From NCBI GenBank assembly GCA_039619475.1, contig CM077116.1:168347363-168411362 (forward strand): DNA of 64,000 bases, written 5' to 3'. Under the pieces are notes generated by a model. The model saw nothing but the letters and a program-made list of their open reading frames with translations, was not told where the DNA came from and did not search any database. Below are positions 34,485 to 45,544 of this stretch, one piece after another. The DNA comes from Icerya purchasi (lineage: Eukaryota; Arthropoda; Insecta; Hemiptera; Monophlebidae). A program made the translations under genes and the position numbers. Positions within the stretch are counted from its first letter, which is position 1; each line of letters begins with the position of its first letter.

Positions 34485-35459
34485 GTAAATTCTATCAGAA
34501 TATTTTCAATTTAACTTTATCGACGTATTTTCAGTTCTTTAAAAATGTAATTATCAAAAATAGGAGTTGCGTAGTTGTACAGAATTTAGTATACATTTGA
34601 TTAAATTCATTCGCTGCATGGGGAATATCGTTTGCTTTCGGCAGATATTCACGATGAAAAGTTACATTTTACTGACAACATGAAATTTCTTTGTATCCTT
34701 TTTATTTTAGATTTCGTTCGGTCATAGACATTGTGCTTGCATTAAGTAAATGCAGGGGTTCCACACAAATGCGGGATTTTACTGCCAAACTCTATTCAAA
34801 ATTTCAAGATTGTTTGATATAACTTTTTTTCATTTCACATAAAAAGACGCTTCTATCATTAATTTTAATTACTGTTGGGTGTATTTCTACGTGGAAATGC
34901 ACAGATATACCGGAACCAATTTCAAATTTAACCTACATTCAACTGGAAGATAAATTACCGAAGAATGCGTAAGTCTAAAATTAAGAAATTCCTCTCCGCA
35001 CTTTTTTGTTGAAGATAAATTTGTATAAAAAAATTACTTTAAACATAACATAATGTTCTTAAGTATTGCAGGAAGTGTTTTAAACTTGCAAAAAAATTTT
35101 CAAACATAATTTCCGAGATCATTACGCTGAAACCAACAAGAAGGGGTAATTAAGAAATAAGCTTTAAGAACAAAAAAGAAAAAAAACAACAAGATAACGT
35201 TTTTTTAAGTTTACAGAATTCTTTACGTTCTTTGTTCACATTTGATAAATTATAGTGATAAACTCCGCTACATCAATTTTCATAAACCCATGAAGACCTC
35301 TGTTAAACACATTAAAATAAATAATAAAAAATTTAAGTGAAATCTTTAATATTTTCTAAATTATTGTTTATTATTTGTCACTAATATAATGTAAAAAACA
35401 TTAGGGGATAAAAAAATTATCTAAAAAAGTTTATAAAATACTTACTGCATAGATTTGGT

Positions 35460-35992
35460 CAATTCAGTGCTGGACGTTTCGAATACGGAAAAACATTTAG
35501 ACAATTAAACATGCATAGTCTAGAGCAGAGAAGGAAAAAGATAGAGCTTCGCTTTTTTTTGCATAATCTGCTGCACGGTAAAATAAATTGTCCCACTCAC
35601 CTAGAGAAAATACTTACTAAGTACCAGGATTATGCAAGTAATTGTTTTTTTTCACCTTTTTTTTTCTCGTGATTTTTTATATGAATTGCTCTTTTGGAGG
35701 TTGTAGGAAATTGTTTTTTTTTTTTTTTTTTGCTTTATTATGTTTATTTTTCAATTATGCATTCTTCGGTTATTTTTAGTGGAGAGTTAAATTACGTTTT
35801 TTTTTTTTTTGTGTGTGTTAAAAATTGTGACACATTTGTTATTTATAGCGGTTAATTGTATATGACCAATTGTAGCTTTATTACAAATAAACGTTATAGC
35901 TATGTTGAGAACTTACAGATAGACGGTTGTCTCTTGTGGGTTCTCCATATGTTATTTAAATTTTTAAAAAAAAATAAAAAAAAAAACATTTC
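35460..35992 (+). mobile_element. Jockey-like LINE 3' end (arrestin intron 1)
   Basis: About 35467-35637 reads RFEYGKTFRQLNMHSLEQRR, then FFLHNLLHGKINCP, the C-terminal S-L-x-x-R-R...F-L-x-x-L-L-x-G-x-I-x-C-P block of Jockey-like reverse transcriptases. A 3' untranslated region follows with CAAATAAACG and a TTCTCCATATG block, and an A-rich tail at about 35959-35988. The tail and untranslated region match 30205-30509. Confidence 0.75.
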
Positions 35993-36250
35993 AGGTGTCC
36001 AACAATTCATATATTAGCAGTACAGTTTGCAAGAACGCTCCTCTGTATGTTCCTTATTTATACTATGCAACAAACTAGAGAATGAATCGGGATGCTGAGA
36101 ATCTGGGCCGGCCCATGTTATTTTATCATGTCATTTTGAAAGCATAACCATTTAAGCCAAAAAATAAATAAATCGATTTTGTGGAAATTATAGAGTGACC
36201 CAACCATTTAAAATTATTTATTTAGCCCAGTGGGAACTAAAGAGAAAGCT

Positions 36251-36825
36251 GATTTTTTTTTTTTTTTTTCAATGAGTATTTAATGCCTTGTGGCTATTAC
36301 TCGATGATGCTTAATTAAACACTAATTACTAAATATTATTAATGATCTTAACTTTAGCAGGAAGGGATTGAATACTTATTACTAAATACTATTAATAATG
36401 TTAATTTTAGTAAGAAAGCCTGTAGGGCCTTTCAGGTTGTAAACATCTGGGATAGCCGCATTTGTCTCTTTGGAACGATGTTGAGCGTACTTTTGACAAG
36501 CTGTGACAATATAGTGGACTGTTAGCGGAGCATTACATACGTCACATACTAGTGGTAGCTGATTGCTGTGTGTGGTAAGAGTATGTGTCCAAGATATACT
36601 CTATTTACAGCTGCTTTCAATCGTGATATGCAGGCTTTGACAATGAGTTTGGACCACGCTGAGTGGTCTTTTTTGGTGTTTCCCAGAGTACTTGGTCGCG
36701 CATGAAATGATCGACTCCACGAGCTTAAAATATTCTAGATAGAGTATACTATTCCTATAGTTATCGGCAAGAATGCTACGACCAAGTATTTCTCTGATGT
36801 ACCATTTTTATGTTAAGAAATATTC
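36251..36825 (-). mobile_element. LOA/I-like LINE 3' end (arrestin intron 1)
   Basis: On the minus strand: RLKAAVNRVYLGHILLPHTA in one frame, then VCDVCNAPLTVHYIVTACQ and YAQHRSK in another. This is the C-x2-C...H-Y-I-x-x-x-C region that follows RNase H in several LINE clades. The T-run at 36251-36269 is the poly(A) tail. Frames are broken, and upstream sequence beyond about 36825 is not recognisable. Confidence 0.7.
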
Positions 36826-37119
36826 AAAATAAGGTAAATACCGATCGTCGTTTAACCGTTGTGTTGCAAAACTTGCATTACTTGTCGCGAAATATTTTTT
36901 TGCGTTGTTCAATACACGCACTGCGGTCGATGTAAACGAAAATGTTACGCCAATTTGATTTTTTCGAAATCTTCTCTTTAAATTACAACCTCCTCACGCA
37001 TTTATGTCGCGTAATTTATTTCATGAAACGGACACTGGCTTTATTCTTTTTCGAATCTCGAGTTGTGAGTGTGTAAGTTGTTTAAAAAATTTTCAGGTAT
37101 CTTTTAGATCACCGTGACA

Positions 37120-37375
37120 TTACGATTATTATTAAGTTGGTTCACAATGTACTTAAGGGTGAGTCTCTAATGGGGATCTGAAGAGAATATTGGGCCCAGT
37201 TCCTTTTTATTCGAGATCCGTCTTTACTTTCACAGATTTCTCTGGTATAACCAATATTCAACTTGAGATTAGGTATATATCTGGGAGCGACCTGGATCCG
37301 GAACGAGACAGGTCTCGTGTCCGGGACCTCTGGTCTGGTAGCCAAGCGCATCTTAACCGCTAGGCTAGGAGACTA
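37120..37375 (-). mobile_element. tRNA-derived SINE (arrestin intron 1)
   Basis: On the minus strand, TAGCCTAGCGG (about 37356-37366) fits the RNA polymerase III A box. GTTCCGGATCC (37294-37304), about 55 bases downstream, is close to a B box. A tRNA-unrelated body follows, and the 3' end has a short AATAAT tail near 37120-37135. This is the layout of tRNA-derived SINEs. The open frame on this strand is not a gene. Confidence 0.75.
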
Positions 37376-37849
37376 ATCAAATCCGGCACGTCTGGGAAAA
37401 TATTAAATGGCTTTTGAATGGCAGTTTGGTCTATATAAGCCCTTAAATATTTAATATTCTCCTTTACTAGAATATTAGCTTGCTATCTAGTGCAATATTT
37501 TGTTTTGACAAGCTGCGCTGATTCATTACCGTTAAAATTTCGATTCTTCATTATTTTCACCGTAGTAAAGATTGTTTTTGCAGCGAGGCGTTCGTACTAT
37601 TCGTATATTTAGGAGAGCGTAGAATACCAATAAGAGAAAACGTTTTGGCCAACGATTGTCCGCTGTTTACATAAGAGACAAAATGTTCAACCGCGCTACT
37701 TCAACATTAGCGAACACTAATATAAAGCAATTTAGTTTTTACTTGACGAGGAAGCTCGCTGCTTAATTCTGACATGCTTTCACGTCTACTTCAGTAGCCA
37801 CAGTATATAATTTCTTACGGAAAATTATTTTGTTTTGTTTCTTTTACAG

Positions 37850-38040
37850 ATGGAGTAATAATGTTTGATCCGCGCTTTGTGGAGGACAGAAAAATATTCT
37901 GCCAACTAATATTAAATTTCAGATACGGCAGAGAAAAAGATGAAATAATGGGCCTTCAATTTTATAAAGAATTTATACTGTCATCTGTGCAAGTATATCC
38001 GCCGTTGGAGAAAAATAGGTTCACACACACGGAAGCTCAG
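37850..38040 (+). CDS. Arrestin, coding exon 2
   Basis: The acceptor TTTTACAG ends at 37849. The first two bases (AT) complete the split codon from exon 1 to GAT (Asp), giving DGVIMFDPRFVEDRKIF as in the family. This intron position, within the D of the conserved V-D-G-V, is as I recall it from animal arrestin genes. The exon then encodes FRYGREKDEIMGL, the arrestin signature, and FILSSVQVYPP. Donor: CTCAG|GTAATT at 38041, phase 0. The reading stays open to a chance stop at 38106, past the exon. This is the strongest single piece of evidence for the gene. Confidence 0.93.
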
Positions 38041-38899
38041 GTAATTCAAAAATGGCACACATTTGCACTAATGAAATATATTCTAGAAGTCGCTTATTCG
38101 TATTAGATTAATTTTGAAGCGAAAAAATAAAACGACAAGCCGGTAGATTGAACGAAGAAGTTAAAGTGCCAGAAAGTTTATTTCGGACATCGGAAAGTAT
38201 AATACTAGTTTAAAAGTGAAAAGTTTAAGATGTCACGGAGTATAATAACTTTATAATTTTTAGTCAAGGTAAATTGAGTGCACATTAAATAATTCAGAAG
38301 TGGTAATTTTAAGAATTTAATTAATAAATCATTATATACAGAAATATTTCTTACAATTAAAAAGAACAAAAAGCTCATTACCATTCATTGTCTAGAAATG
38401 TTTCACTGTAAAACGTACAGTAGTAATTCGCAATGTTTGTAATTTAATTGTTACTTTTTTAATAGCATGGTGTAAAGTTGGATATTTTTTTTAATCTTTA
38501 CGTACCTCTTTTTTAATACATTTCTCCTAGGTTGAACTTTAACATGACCATTATAGTGGCCTCCATGATTAATCCATTTTTGTTCAAAATAGTTATTCAA
38601 TAATGTTTTGATTTCTCCGGTGAAACATTTAAATTCGTGCTGAAAATAATCAGTTCTCGCCAAGTGCCGAATTAGAAATAAAATAATCTCAAATCAAATC
38701 AAAATATATTTACAAAATTGTACAAAATAGGATACTCTTAAAGTTAATTGAATAATCGCTTATGCGCTAGTGGCGCGCGAGTAGCGAAGTATAAACTAAT
38801 GTGCATAAGTCTAGTTTGTTTTTCTTTTTTTTTTTATCTATTATTAAATCAGTGTAGATACGGATGATTAAATTAAATTAAATGAAATTCTATTTTTGA
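38041..38899. other. Arrestin intron 2, first part, no clear element
   Basis: AT-rich intronic sequence. A 70-codon minus-strand frame at 38451-38663 is weakly reminiscent of the C-terminus of a mariner-like transposase but was not convincing. Confidence 0.4.
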
Positions 38900-39010
38900 A
38901 ACAGTTACTTAGCCCATGTTTACAAACTTATTATGTTCACAAACGTGTTATTACATATTATAAATTTTGCCTTGTGAGTCTTCCACATGTTAATTTAAAA
39001 AAAGACACAA
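38900..39010 (+). mobile_element. Probable LINE 3' tail
   Basis: GTGAGTCTTCCACATGTTAA, followed by an A-run, matches the terminal block of the elements ending at 30509 and 35992. The upstream part is diverged, so the start is approximate. Confidence 0.45.
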
Positions 39011-39420
39011 ACACAAAAATAAAAATTAAAACTTCTATCCTAGACGCATTGAATATTTACACTTAACGGCTATCACATTTATACCCCTACCCTTGATACA
39101 CAACATACGCAACATGGAAACTCCAGTCACAATATATGCAAAGTTAAATCTAAATTAAACTATTACAAAAACTAATAAATTCAGTTAGGGTAGTTCTATA
39201 ATTACACTGAAATAAAATAATTCTAACGCATTAAGAAGTAAAATAACTGAAATAACCAGAACACATAAAGAATGTTAAACTATACCCACTTCGACCCTTT
39301 TTTTTTTTTTTTTTTTTTTATTGGCCTGAACAAATACAGTTCATTTGGCCAGCAAGCTACCCTATGAATAGATATGGAAAATTAATATTAACAGAAAAAG
39401 GAATAAAAAGCAGAGAAGGA

Positions 39421-39870
39421 AATTTCATTCTATTCTACATTATGGTCGCAACTACAGAGTAGTGCCCACAATGATCAATGAAATTAGCCAAAAAGAAAAA
39501 AATAAATAAAATAAGAAATCAAAATAGGTCATCATTCTACAGTATGGCCGCAACTGCAGAGCAGTGCCCACAATGCGCAATGAAATTAACCAAGGAAAAA
39601 CAAAGAAGAAATTAAATTGGGTTATCATTCTACATTATGGCCGCAACTGCAGAGCAGTGCCCACAATGCGCAATGAAATTAACCAAGGAAAAACAAAGAA
39701 GAAATTAAATTGGGTTATCATTCTACATTATGGCCGCAACTGCAGAGCAGTGCTCACAATGCGCAATGAAATTAACCAAGGAAAAACAAAGAAAAAATTA
39801 AAATAGGTTACCCTTCTACATTATGGCCGCAACTGCAGAGCAGTGCCCACAATGCCTGATGAAATTTAAC
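39421..39870. repeat. 93-bp minisatellite, about 5 copies
   Basis: Units containing TATGGCCGCAACTGCAGAGC and AATGCGCAATGAAATTAACC recur at 39538, 39631, 39724 and 39817, exactly 93 bp apart. A more diverged unit lies 102 bp before, and a sixth, degenerate unit is near 39961. Because 93 is divisible by three the array gives an artefactual open frame (39564-39806). The spacer lengths do not fit a CRISPR array. Confidence 0.95.
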
Positions 39871-40316
39871 AAACAGAGATCAGATTTTTCTTTCAGAGGA
39901 GAAAACAAAAAACAAAAAGACAAAATGAGAAATACAAATTAAAAAATTGAAAAATTCCCATCTTACAATATGACCACAGTTGCCTGGCAATGTTCACAAT
40001 GCCTGATGGGAAAAGGAAGTTGTAAGAAAAATAAATAATTGAATAAAGAATGTAACAAATAGATTGATAAAGAATAAAATGAAATAAAACTAACTGACTT
40101 CATCAATAAAGTAATAAACTTCAATAAATAAGAAAAGAAACGAAAAAGAAAAAAAAAAAAATAATAAAATAAAATAAAAAAAATTATGGTTCCTTTAATA
40201 AAATCTTTCCTTAATTTTCTTTTTTCTCTATCCTGTTCTTTTTTTTTTTTTATTTATTTATTTTTTTTTTATTTTTATTTATTTATTTTTTTTTTCTCTA
40301 TTTACTAATATTATAA

Positions 40317-41462
40317 TTAAATCAAAATGTTATTATTAATTATAAGGCGAACCATAATAAAAATTGCTGTATGTCCAGAACACAGTAAGTAATGAACACT
40401 ATATGGAGGGAACAATCCGCATGAAATTAATTCTTTATAAAACCTTTTCCTATTGTGCTCGTATTTGTCACAGCTGAACAGCAAATGATTAATGTCATCA
40501 ATGAAGGTAGACCTAGTATGATTACTGTTGCATCCAGAGGAGTCTGCAAAATTTAGAGGCACTAGGGAATGCCCCATACGCAATCTACAAACTAGTGTGA
40601 CATACTTACGAATAAGACGACCGGGGATAGACTGTGGAATATCGAAATACCAAGGAAGCGAAGGTATATCCGACTGAGCCATATTGTAATATCTACCAGT
40701 ATTCTGCCTATCTCTATAAGTTATCCAATCCTCCAAGGCAGTGACCTGACTCCTGTGATATAAGTCTGAGGAAGGAATGAACGGGAATATAATTCCATTC
40801 AAGGCAACGCATTTAGCCGCGGCATCAACGTCATCATTTAGCCCAATCCCGCGATGACTGGGAATCCAACAAAAGTTTAAACAGCCATTGTTATTAATAA
40901 TTTGAAGGTATTTAGTTTTGATCTCGTAAATAAGCGGGTGACATTTATAATTAAATGAACTATGATCTAGGGCGATCAGGGCACCCAGGCTATCGGAGAA
41001 AATTGTAAATTTATTATCCGGGTTAAGAACATTTAATATGAAATCAAGAGCCTTATCGATAGCCAACAGTTCGGCGGTAAAAACAGATGCATCAGGAGGA
41101 AGCTTGAATTTTTGAACTGTAACGTTAGCTACAATGAAAGCGGAACCAGTGAGACTATGGGGACCTATGAGCTTAGCACCATCTGTAAATATTTTGATGC
41201 AATCCGGATATTTGTTATTAATAAAATTATTGAACCGCAGTACGGATAACGATAGATTAGTATCTTTAATTTTCTGAACTAACGTGGTGTCAATATTTAT
41301 ATTTATTATATTAATGAAAAACGTATAAGAGAAATAGTGAGATGGAACCTTAGGAATAAGAGCGAGGCAATACTTGTGATAGATCGAGATTCGTCTTGCT
41401 AACAATGGTAACTTAGAAGAAACAAATCTCCAATGGGTGCTGATAACTTTGAGTTGATGCAC
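40317..41462 (-). pseudogene. LINE RNase H and C-terminal region
   Basis: A 381-codon open frame. RNase H catalytic residues appear in order: D in IKIFTDGAKLIG, E in SVFTAELLAIDKAL, D in FTIFSDSLGAL, and the last D in GLNDDVDAAAK after CWIPSHRGI. RNase H degrades the RNA template during target-primed synthesis. The C-terminus carries RMGHSLVPLNF and DDINHLLFSCDKYEHNRKRF, typical of this group. The frame itself is intact, but it is separated from the reverse transcriptase by a break. Confidence 0.85.
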
Positions 41463-41581
41463 TAGAGAGGGGAATCGGTAATTACAATATTTGAGCGCAT
41501 ATCGATCAGTAAGAACATTCCTTCTTATAAATAGGGGAGGTGTTTTATTCTCGATCTGGAGACAAGCAATCGGAAAAGACC

Positions 41582-43565
41582 TCAGATTACCGGTAATAAT
41601 TCGCAGGCAAAGGTTTTATATAATATCAAGTTTAACGGATTAGATCTGGAGGCCGAACCGTAGAACATAGAACCATAGTCAAGACGAGAAATAATTAGGG
41701 TTCTAAAAATTAAGTTAAGAATTGCTGGATCCGCGCCCCAGGAGCTGTTACCAATGGCTTTAAGCAAGTTAGTAATTTGTAAGGTTTGTTTATGGAGTAG
41801 TAAAATGTGGCGAGACCAGGTAAGCTTCATATCCAAATGCATCCCCAAATACTTAACGCAAGTAACCATGGGAATAGGCTCATCACCGATGTGAATTGCA
41901 AGATCACGAGAAAAGGATAATCTAGTTGTACAGATGAAAAATGCTGACTTAGCGGGAGATATATTAAGCCCAATATCATGTAATGTTCCATTACAACGAG
42001 ATACACAAAGTTGATTTTCGCGAACACAGCGAGAGACATTCTTATGAATACTATAGATAACAAAATCATCAGCATATGACAAAATTCGTGAGTTTGGCGG
42101 TATCGGTGTATGAAATAAAGCTAATACATAAAAATTAAATAATATTGGACTCAAAACAGAGCCCTGAGCCAGACCCGTCTAAGCATGCTTAATAATGAAT
42201 TTGTGTTTGCCTGGATTAAGGAAAAAAAGGGTTCTCTTTGAAAAAAGTGAACAGATGAATTTTAGCAAAACTATCAGGGATACCCGATTTTCTTAATCTT
42301 TCTACTAAAATGGGAATCGATACATTATCAAAGGCTCCCTCTATATCCAAGAAGGTCGCAACTAAAAACTCTTTGTTTAAAAAGGAGAGGTAGATGTCAT
42401 TAAGCAGATGGGCGAAGCAATCTATGGTTCCTAGGCCAGGTCTGAAACCAAACAGACCGTGCGGGAAAATGTTATTATTTTCAGTCCACCATGTGAGTCT
42501 GTTCTTGAATACAATCTCGAAACATTTCCTGAAACAAGAAGCCAGCGCAATCGGTCTGTACGATGATGCTTTATTAGAAGGTTTGCCGGCCTTGGGAATA
42601 GCAACTACCAGGAATTTCGACCACTGTGGCGGAAAAACACGTTCGTGTAAAAAACCATTAAATATATCCAGTAGGTACTGTTTAGAGTTTTCACCTAGAT
42701 TGTTTATGACAGAGTATGTTATGCCATCTAAACCCGGAGAAGAATCTTTTTTATTTCTTATCGGTAGGAATAGCTCATTATAACTAATAGGGCTAGACAA
42801 AAAGTGGGAGGTAAATGGGGGGATTGTAGAATCAGGTACTTCTTTTACAGAGGGGACGTAAGGAGGAGCAACTCTATCTGTAAAGTCTTCGAACCAAGAG
42901 GTGTCTGCAGCATCTTTAGAATGGTAGTTTTTGTTTTTAAATCTCTTGGCTAATGACCAAATTTCTTTCAAGGGGGTGTTTCTATTGAACTTCGCACAAT
43001 AATTTTCCCAAGAGTCCCTCTTAGCTCTCTTCAAAATTCTACGAGTTTCAGCTGAAATCCTTCTATAGTTCAGGTATGCGTTCATTGAGCCATCCATTCG
43101 AAATCTCCGTAGAGCAGCATTACGCTCATTAATCTTATTTTTACAGTCTTCGTTCCACCAAGGAGAAGGGGATTTCTTCCCTTTATATGGGTGAGCGAGA
43201 GGCACAGAGTTATCTAAGGAACAGTTCAGAACTGTACAAAAAATTTTATATTTCTCTAAGAACGAATTCGCAGATTCAACACTACCAATATCTCGTTCCA
43301 TCAGATCTCTAAATTTAACCCAATCTGCGTCCCTAAATCTCCAGGCCTTTCGGCTAACAACTCCTCTAGTATTATATGAATTCGAGGTACTTGACGTTCC
43401 ACAGTAGATTTCAATCATTATTGGGAAATGGTCGCTTCCCAGAGATAGGGGAGCGACCATCCATGAGCAGTCGAGATAAATATCGGATGAGACTAATGTT
43501 AAATCTACTGGATTACTGGTATAAACGGGACTATCTATTCTAGTAGGAGAACCATCATTCATCAA
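41582..43565 (-). pseudogene. LINE reverse transcriptase, interrupted
   Basis: 43565-42216 (449 codons) carries the endonuclease end (LGSDHFPIMIEI), the linker, KDSSPGLDGITYSVINNLG, SYRPIALASCFRKCFE, GLFGFRPGLGTIDCFAHL and FLDIEGAFDNVSI. 42154-41582 continues with SPILFNFYVLAL, the catalytic LSYADDFVIY, and CVKYLGMHLDMKLTW. A stop and frame break of about 60 bases separate the two parts. This enzyme would copy element RNA at the nicked target. Confidence 0.85.
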
Positions 43566-44149
43566 ACACAGCTGAGAATTAGTAATAATTTTTAAAATCC
43601 CCCCCCCCCCTTCGTGTCATTTCGATTGCAGCCCCATAGGGAGTTTAACGTATTGAAATCACCGGCGAAGATAATGGGTATGTTGCCCAGACTGTCTAAT
43701 TCATTTCCATACCTACACCTTCGTCGGTTCGACTACCACACATGGATTTGCCAGAAAAATGGGTAAAAGCGACGCCACGTTAGAATTATAAACACTTTAT
43801 TGTAGGAAATTTAAACAACAATGTATTTTTAAGAGTTTTACAGTCTTTCCATTGCAATGAATCACAAAAAAATCCCAACGCATAGAATCACAAACAAAAG
43901 TACAGTTACATTTTTTGTACTTGCCGGGAACTCAATGGAATAACCAAAAGAAAATTGAATCAACTCATAAACACAAGAAGTTGAGTGATCTAGTGCCAGA
44001 AGTATTGAATACGAACAATAGTTACATTAAAAAAAAAAAAAAACTAGATCAGTTTATCGAAAGAACCAAAAGTAACTTGAACCCGGGTACACCGACCAAA
44101 GTTGTGTGGAAAAAAAATTAAATCCATCGAAAATTCAACACCATACTTT

Positions 44150-45005
44150 ACACCAACATGTATAAAAATCGATAGTAACATATGCAGTAATATTGATAAA
44201 ATAAAACGCTGCGTTTGCAGAATTTTTTACGATGTCAACTAAAGATGGAAACTAATTTATAAACAATACAGAATTATCCAATACTAGTAAAAATGGTACT
44301 TTTGGTCTTCATTTTATCAGCAACAACCGAAAACCATATAACCAACCCATTACAGTGGGAGAACTGTGTACTGCCATTAAATGTACTAAACTGAAAGCAG
44401 TTGCTTCGGATAATTTTCACATTTATCTTTTAAAATTCGCACCTGACTTCATATTAGAAATTCTGCTCGTAATTTACAATAGAAATATGGTTCATAGGTA
44501 ATCTCCCATTGCAATGAAAAAATGCCATTATAATCCCATTACTCAAGACAAATAAGAATCCAACACTCCTCGATAGTTACAGACCAATATCTCTTACATC
44601 GGTTCTATGTAAAGTGTTAGAAAAAATTATCAATAGTAGACTACTATGGGAAATCGAAACATGTAATTTATTTACAAATATTCAATATGGATTTCGGTCA
44701 GGACGATCTACTATTGATCCGATCCTTGCGTTACAGCGCTCCATAAGTAAAGCTTTCTCAAACAAGCACCACTTATTAGCCGTCTTTTTCGATTTCAAGA
44801 AAGCATTTGACAACATATGGAGATACAAAATCCGTTTAACCTTACACTCCTGGAACTTCAAAGGTCGCCTTTGTATGTTTATTGCGAACTTGCTCTCTGA
44901 TCGCCGTTTTCAAATGAGATTGGGATAAGTTCTGTCTGATCCACGTACAGTACGGGCAGGAGTTCCTCAGGGATCCGTCCTCCTCAGCCGAACACTGTTT
45001 AATGT
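44150..45005 (+). pseudogene. Jockey-like RT fragment
   Basis: From about 44280 the plus strand gives the linker NQPITVGELCTAIKCTKLKA. From 44614 it gives [36 protein letters not shown] and [15 protein letters not shown], then GVPQGSVLL in another frame near 44965. The catalytic ADD block is missing. In-frame stops before 44614 show decay. The short Lys-rich frame at 43915-44121 may be an upstream part. Confidence 0.75.
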
Positions 45006-45544
45006 AACGTAGTTTTTAATTATAGCCAACTATTTCGTATGTGCAGTATGTTTTAGGAATCACAAAAACCAATGAACTTCATATAAAGACACATCGTTAA
45101 ATTACCAAATAGTTTGCCATTAGCAATGAAATAAATAGTTCAAAATTTAGGCAATATTTTCTTTTACATTTACTGATGAATTATGAAATTTTGATCATGA
45201 AGAGAAGCGAAACCGTAATGAAGCGTCCGAAATACTTGATAGTATACGTTCATCAGGTAGAAAAAAAACGCAAATAATATTAAAAACTACAACTGAAGTT
45301 TAAATTGTACGTACGATCACCAGCGCGGTAAATTATGGCGAAAAATCACAGCACATTAGGGTACCGGCAGTAATGTGATATGTGAAATGCGAAATGCGTT
45401 TTTTTCGACTGCCTATTGCAACAAATTGAACAAAGGAATTCCAGTTTGTAATTAAATTAGTGAATTATTACTTATTCTTTTTTATAGCCGTTACTTAATA
45501 TTTTCAGTTTATTTTTAAATATATATCAACCAATCAATGAACCT

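Larger units (their letters stand above)
39298..43720 (-). mobile_element. R1/I-group LINE with minisatellite 3' UTR
   Basis: The T-run at 39298-39320 is the poly(A) tail of a minus-strand element. About 1 kb of 3' untranslated sequence follows, containing a 93-bp minisatellite, then RNase H (41462-40317), reverse transcriptase (43565-41582) and the last part of the endonuclease (IIFAGDFN, near 43660). The copy is 5'-truncated near 43720. Damage is limited: a C10 run near 43600 shifts the endonuclease frame, there is a break near 42155-42216, and another at 41462-41582. It lies wholly in arrestin intron 2, antisense to the gene. Confidence 0.85.

Noticed and set aside
37142..37375. Intact tRNA gene
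   Set aside because: A and B box-like motifs exist, but no cloverleaf can be formed and a non-tRNA body with a short repeat tail follows; better explained as a SINE.
38451..38663. Mariner-like transposase C-terminus on the minus strand
   Set aside because: The resemblance is limited to a W-x-x-x-G-G-x-Y-like end; no catalytic DDE/D block or inverted repeats were found nearby.
39421..39870. Regularly spaced repeats resembling a CRISPR array
   Set aside because: The whole 93-bp unit repeats without unique spacers, it lies in a LINE 3' UTR, and the DNA is eukaryotic.
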